64,000 bases of DNA from Diaporthe sp. PMI_573 (taxonomy: Eukaryota > Ascomycota > Sordariomycetes > Diaporthales > Diaporthaceae). A program made the translations under genes and the position numbers. The DNA lies in contig JAJTUP010000067.1 in the NCBI GenBank assembly GCA_021399435.1, positions 186,001-250,000 on the forward strand, in the 5' to 3' direction. How positions within the stretch are numbered: position 1 is the stretch's first letter; each line of letters begins with the position of its first letter. Below the pieces are notes generated by a model, which was given only the letters and a program-made list of their open reading frames with translations, was not told the origin of the DNA and searched no databases. This document shows, in pieces, positions 58,385-64,000 of the stretch.

Positions 58385-58545
58385 GAGGGACAAAGAGCTA
58401 AGCGGGGTAAAAGCTAAATAGAGCCAAGCAGGGCCAAAGAGCTAAATAGAGCCACCGAGCCAAACAATGCCGAAAAGCTAAATAAGGCCGAAGAGCCAAA
58501 TGAGGCCGAAGAGCCAAATGAGGCCGAAGAGCCAAATGAGTAAAA
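58385..58545 (+). repeat. Tandem repeat in the Gypsy B LTR
   Basis: Three exact 18-bp units (GCCGAAGAGCCAAATGAG) at about 58489-58542 follow several decayed copies of the form AGCTAAATAGAGCC. Length variation here could date LTRs of the family. Confidence 0.8.
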
Positions 58546-58768
58546 CACTCTGCCCGACAACACTAGATAGCCTTACAGCTAGTAATTATACTTGCAGAAT
58601 TATTATATCTTATACAAAATAGTTAAATATTACCTCTACGCTATATTGCTAACATAAACCCTACAAGTTACCTACTATACTCTATAAAGATTTGGTGTAA
58701 TTATTACATTTTGACGACTTTTATTTAATATGGCTACGTGATTACCGGCTGTATAATATAAAAATATA

Positions 58769-59940
58769 ATGGCGCCTTAAACTCCTACCGCCTCCTAAAT
58801 TGCCCAGACCAAGGCTGACCCTATTAAGGAAATGGGCGAATAGATTGGCCAACTCCAGCAGGAAATTATACATCTCTACATACTCTAACAAGCCAAGGCT
58901 TTCAAGATAGACAAGCCCGGCCCCTATAAGGGAGACAAAGGAATCCTCCAGGGATTTCTCACACAGTGCCGTGCCTACTTTAAGCACAACTATCTCTAGT
59001 TTGAAACCTATTATAACAAGATTATTTTTACTAAATATCGCCTTAAAGGAAACATACTTGTATAGTTTAAACCTACCCTAAGGGACTATCTAGAAAACAA
59101 TAAAAAAGACTGGGACGACAATACCAAGAAAATCTTTAAAACCTTCAACCACTTTGAGCAAGCCCTTAAGGATGCTTTTAAAGATCCCGACAAAGACAGA
59201 ACCGCCAAAAAACAACTCATGCAACTTAGATAGACTGGGTTAATATTAATCTATACAGCCTACTTTAAGCAACTTACTACCTATATTAGTTAGGAAAAAG
59301 ATATACTTATAAGCTAGTTCTATAAAGAACTCAAGGAGGATGTTAAGGATAAAATCGCCAAGCTAGACCAACCTAACGACTTTGCCAAATATGTGTCCAT
59401 AGCTGTACGTATCAACAACTGCCTCTTTAAACGAAGGCAGAAACAACAGCACAAGATACCTAATAATTTATAGAAGCCTTGAAACCAGCCAAATACTAGA
59501 AGGAAGTACTAGCATAGAGGTAACTTCTATAGCAACAACTAGCCCCAATACTAACGGAGATACAACAGCACCATAATAGGCACCTATACGGGACCTATAG
59601 AACTTGACGTAGCCTAATAAAGGCCTAACAACAAGAAATACTACAACTATGGCAAACCGGAATACTTTGCCAGGAACTGCCGCTAAAAGAAACAATAGAA
59701 TCTAGTCCCAAAAGAATAACAACAGGTTAACATAACCTAACAACAAAAACTATACAAATAGTGTAGCTGCTTACTTAACGAGCTATGCCCGATATACCCG
59801 GAAAGTAGAACCAACTATATCTATCAACCCAACCTCTATATAGAATATCTAATCTATCCTAACAAGCAGGAACTAAAAGATCCAGACAACCTACTACCTA
59901 GCTCCAAGCAAGTAGCAGACGCTAACTAACAACACAGAAT
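58769..59940 (+). pseudogene. Gypsy B gag
   Basis: Starts ATG GCG CCT TAA, already with a Gln-type stop. Continues with the capsid-like DKPGPYKGDKG, FLTQCRAYFK, FEQALKDAF and YKELKEDVKDKIA. The zinc knuckle near 59640 reads YYNYGKPEYFARNCR, where the first two Cys and the His have become Tyr, each a one-step G-to-A or C-to-T change. No functional Gag is possible. Confidence 0.75.
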
Positions 59941-60239
59941 CCTTAATTAGACCTTCTATTTTAACAATCAATGCATACTATACCTTTTGGAAAAAGAAGC
60001 CTCTGGATAGTTTCCCAAGAAACCTTAATAGGAATGACAGTTAGCAATAGAAAGACGAGAACCACTATATGATATAGTGATAAATGATAGCAACTCGGAC
60101 TGTTTAAGCACCGAGTATATAGAAGCAGAAGACTCTCAGAAGGATGCCTAGAAGAACGGCGGTCTGCCGCAAACTAACCAACCAACAAGACAAAACAAAG
60201 ACCCTATTAAAGACCCCAACGAAAACCCTAAAAAATACC

Positions 60240-63200
60240 TAAAATGCAGTATCCCTATTGCTCCAGACACTAGTACCACCAGGATTGCTATTACAGGAAT
60301 CCAGTTAACTCAGGCTATCAAGAAACTCAGCCAACCACCTAAGAAGCGTAGGACGGGCGATAAACTATGCCTATAGCCGAGACACCTAGAGTATAGGGAA
60401 ATCTCCTAGGCCTCCTATATTTAGAACCTCTATTATACTTACTTTAGGAAAAAAGCCAAGTTTGATCTATTCCCCCGACGCTTTGGTAAAAGACCCATTA
60501 CCAAAGTATACAAAGAAGACAAGCTCTACTACTGGAAACCCAGTAAACACAATAAGGAGAAAGCTTATACTATTTTTATCCTAAACCCCTAACTACCATT
60601 AAAATGCCTACATGGTAGACGGCGACTCTAAGACTGCAGATTACCAAGATGCCCTATTTACAGGAAATACAAGCTAATAAGCTGGCATAACGACTAAGCA
60701 AGGAAACAATATACTGTAAAAACCCAGACCAAAACCTAACGAGAATCAAAAAAAAACAACAATCACCTGTAAAGGGACAACAGCTGATCAAGGACCACAG
60801 ATCTCTATATACAATACAGACAGCAGACTTTACACACATTATACTCAGAGCAGAAATTAACGAAAAGATATATAGCGTACTGTTGGACAGTGGTGCTTAG
60901 GGCAACTTCATATTACTGAGAATCATCAATAGAAACAAGATCCCATAGCATCAGAAGGAAGACCTCTACAGACTCAGCACTATAGAAGGTATAGAAGTAA
61001 GATATAGAAATAGAGTAATCAACATGGAGACTAATTATCTACCTATCTTAATCCAAGGATACATAACTTCTATAACTCTAGATATTATAGATACAGCATA
61101 TTATAAACTAATCTTAGGACTTCTGTGGCTAAGGGCTACGAATCCCTAAATTAATTAGACTACTAGCTAGATCTTTTAGGACAATACTGTTCCCTAAAAG
61201 AAGGTTGTAATCAACGGCGCGAGATAAAGTTCAGTTACTAAGGATAGCAAAGAAACGCGCTTAAACAAACCCATTAATATCTCTGATAAAAACAGAGAAG
61301 GATCAGACCAACCAAGGACCCTAGAAAAGGACAGGAGTTAATCAAAACCATAGAGAAAGTATAGTCTGCTGCGGACTGACTATTCAACTACATACTAATA
61401 AAAAACATAGTAATACCTCCTTTACTTATATTAACACTAAAAAAGGAAGGCCCTAATAAAACTTAAAAGAATACCACGAGAATACCATAAATTCAAAAAG
61501 GTGTTTTAAGAAGAACTTGACATAGAAATCCCTAAATACAGCTAATAGGACCACGAGATACCCATATAAGAAGAAAAGATACTAAAGTTTTATAAGATCT
61601 ATAGACTTAATAAAGAAAAACTCAAGGCACTCAGGGAATACCTTGACAAAAACCTCAAGAAAAGATATATTCGGCCCTCAAGATTACTAGTAGGATATCT
61701 GATCCTATTTGTACCTAAAAAAAATAGTAAATTAAGACTTTACATAAACTATCGATAGTTCAACAATATTACCATCAAGAATCAATACCTGCTACCCCTT
61801 ATTAAAGAACTACGAGACTAACTATAAAGAGCATAATAGTTTACAGCCCTCGACCTCAAGAAAGCCTATAACCTTATCTAAATAAAGAAAGGAGAAGAAT
61901 AGAAAACAGTATTTTAAACACGCTATAGATACTATAAATACACGGTTATGCCTTTCGGATTAACCAATATACCAGCATTATTTCAAGAAATAATCAACTA
62001 CATCCTACGCAAATACCTCAATATTATCATCATTGCCTACTTAGATAATATCCTCATCTTCTTGTAGACCCTTAAAAAACATAAAGAATATGTTAAGCTA
62101 GTACTTTAGAAGCTTCAAGACGCAAAACTACTAGTAGAACTAGAGAAAAGCTTTTTCTACATTCAGAAAGCCGACTACCTCAGATACACCATCAAACCCA
62201 GACTTATCAGAATATAGAAGGACAAAGTTTAAGCAATCAAGGAATAGCCCGCGCCAACATACATTAAGGACATCAAGGCATTCCTCGGCTACACCAACTT
62301 CTACCAACAATTCATTAGCCAATACAGTACTATCACAAAGCCACTTACAAACCTTACCACAAAGGAAATCCCTTTCCAGTAGACAGAAGATAAATAGCAG
62401 GCCTTTCAAACTATTAAAAACCAAGTTACAAAAGACCTAGTACTAGAAGAAGTAGATCTAACCAAGGAATTTAAGATATACACTAATACCTTAGATAATG
62501 CAGCAGGTAGAGAACTTACTTAAAAGGACGACAAAGAATAAACATAGATTATCGCAAACTTTAGTAAGAAATTTAACAAACCAGAAACTTACTATGCTAC
62601 ACTAGATAAGGAATTCATAGTAATAGTATATGCCTTTCAAGAATAGCAACACTACCTTATTAGAGCCAAGAAATAGATTAAGCTCTACATAGATTATAAG
62701 AACCTAACAACCTTTACTATAACTAAACAACTTAATAAAAGACAGATTAGATATATAGAATTCCTCTCACAGTTTAACATTAGAGTCATACACATAGATG
62801 GAATTAAGAATACTTGAGCAGACACTCTTAGTAGGTAACCCGACCACTAGAATAAGGAATCTCCTACTAAATAGATAATCTTTAGAACTTAAAAAGATAG
62901 GAGCCTCATACTTAACCGAGAACTTAATACTATATTTAGAGTCAATACTATACCTAAGGAAATACCTACTAATCCTAAGAAACAAGATAATTTAATTAAA
63001 GAAATATACAAAGCCCTAGTATATAGATACCAAGGTGTTTTAGTAATAATTAAAAGAATCTAACAAACTTATCAAATTCCAAACCTCAGACAAAGAACAG
63101 AAGAAATCATCAAGTAATACAACTCTTACAATAAGAATAAAACAGCTAGGCACAAACCATATAGACTTTTAAAACCCCTACCAGTACCTACAACTATATG

Positions 63201-64000
63201 GTCATCTATTAGTCTAGACTTTATCGTTAAGCTACCCCTCTCACAAGAACCCTTAACTAAAGTACTCTTTGACAGTATCTTAGTAGTGGTTTGTAGACTA
63301 AGTAAATATATATACTTTATACCATATAAAGAAGCCAGCATAGCAGAAGAACTTATATACACATTCTTGCAAATTATTATAAGCAACCACGGTATGTTAT
63401 ATAAAATTATCTTAGATAGAGACAAGCTATTTACATTAAACTTCTGGAAATCACTAATAAAATAACTCAGATTAAAATATAAGCTCTTGACAACAGCATA
63501 CCTGCAAACAAACAGACAGATAAAACAAATCAACCAGATTATAAAACAATATCTTCAACACTACATTAACTAGTTGCAAGATAACTAGGTTAAATTACTA
63601 CCACTAGCACAGTTTACCTACAACAGCGCAACAACTAATACAACTAGATAGTTACCTTTCTTTATAGTCTATAGATATAAACCTTAGGCTTACTACAAAG
63701 CCCTGCCAGACAACATAGTGGTAGAATTAGTAGAACAAAAAGCAACAAGAATTAGACAAGTCTAAAAGAATATTTAAGACAAACTTTCTTTTATACAAGA
63801 CAGAATAGCAAAATATATAAACTAGAAAAGAATTAAGGGACTAATTCTTAAGAAGGGAGATAAAGTCTACCTCCTCTAACAAAACATTAAAACTAAGCAC
63901 CCTAGCAACAAGCTTAATTATAAGAAAATCAGACCCTTTAAAATTTCTAAAAAACTTTTAGACACTAACTATAAACTTTCATTACCTTAAGGAATAAGGC
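60240..64000 (+). pseudogene. Gypsy B pol (PR-RT-RH-IN), partial
   Basis: Aspartic protease site VLLDSGA near 60885. RT has TALDLKKAYN, VMPFGLTN and IIIAYLDNILIF (near 62040, Val-to-Leu and Asp-to-Asn changes at the YVDD box). RNase H has NTLDNAAGRELT and ATLDKEFIVIVYAF. Integrase has LDFIVKLPLS and VVVCRLSKY, then RDKLFTLNFW. About fifty stops at Gln/Trp positions. The window edge cuts the C-terminus. Confidence 0.8.

Larger units (their letters stand above)
57803..64000 (+). mobile_element. Gypsy retrotransposon B (LTR-gag-pol), runs off the right edge
   Basis: The left LTR starts near 57803 (TGAACCAACACG) and extends to somewhere between 58560 and 58700. Gag from 58769, then protease, RT, RNase H and integrase in the usual Ty3/Gypsy order. 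Integrase shows VVVCRLSKYIYFIPYKEA and ILDRDKLFTLNFW. The window ends in the C-terminal integrase region (KKGDKVYLL, LDTNYKLSLP), before any chromodomain or right LTR. Stops at Gln/Trp positions occur throughout but are fewer than in copy A, so this insertion is younger. Confidence 0.88.

Overview
The window comes from a filamentous ascomycete (Pezizomycotina). The evidence is short GT-AG introns (about 50-90 bp), a multidomain highly reducing polyketide synthase (HR-PKS), fungal P450s and transporters, and long AT-rich blocks in which old coding sequence is riddled with CAA/CAG-to-stop and TGG-to-stop changes, the usual trace of repeat-induced point mutation (RIP). Genus and species cannot be read from the sequence. 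I saw no rRNA, tRNA or CRISPR.

Region 1 (1-21.8 kb, normal GC) is a secondary-metabolite gene cluster that looks to be in decay. It holds an HR-PKS (cut by the left edge), an alpha/beta hydrolase of the fungal polyketide-transferase type, two related P450s, a remnant of an FSH1-type serine hydrolase, an NmrA-like reductase, a 14-TM MFS exporter and a BBE-like FAD oxidase. A bacterial-type aspartate/glutamate racemase lies at the far edge. Exon by exon, the PKS carries three frameshifts and one nonsense codon. P450-1 has a frameshift, P450-2 a nonsense codon 30 codons before its natural end, the reductase a stop at codon 4, the FAD oxidase an in-frame TGA, and the FSH1 hydrolase has lost its core. 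Only the exporter, the alpha/beta hydrolase and the racemase read cleanly.

Region 2 (21.8-39.4 kb, AT-rich) holds RIP-degraded sequence. Besides a Copia retrotransposon (minus strand) it contains relics of ordinary host-type genes: a fungal transcription factor, a medium-chain dehydrogenase, a GH53 endo-galactanase, a small secreted protein and an unrecognised coding tract.

Region 3 (39.4-46.3 kb, normal GC) has two intact multi-exon genes for nitrogen scavenging: an amidase and a DUR3-type urea/H+ symporter. Their clean reading frames suggest that the lesions in region 1 are not simply poor base calling.

Region 4 (46.3-64 kb, AT-rich) is a nest of mobile elements. It contains a 432-bp pogo-type MITE with TA duplication, a solo LTR with a perfect 5-bp duplication, and a roughly 6.1-kb hAT-like element bounded by matching CAGAGTTGTG ends. 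That element holds both a hAT transposase relic and a second, convergent nine-exon gene with a C-terminal C2H2-like finger. Right of it are a Gypsy fragment, a pogo/Fot1 transposon inserted in that Gypsy at a TA, and a second Gypsy element (apparently inserted in the pogo) that runs off the right edge.
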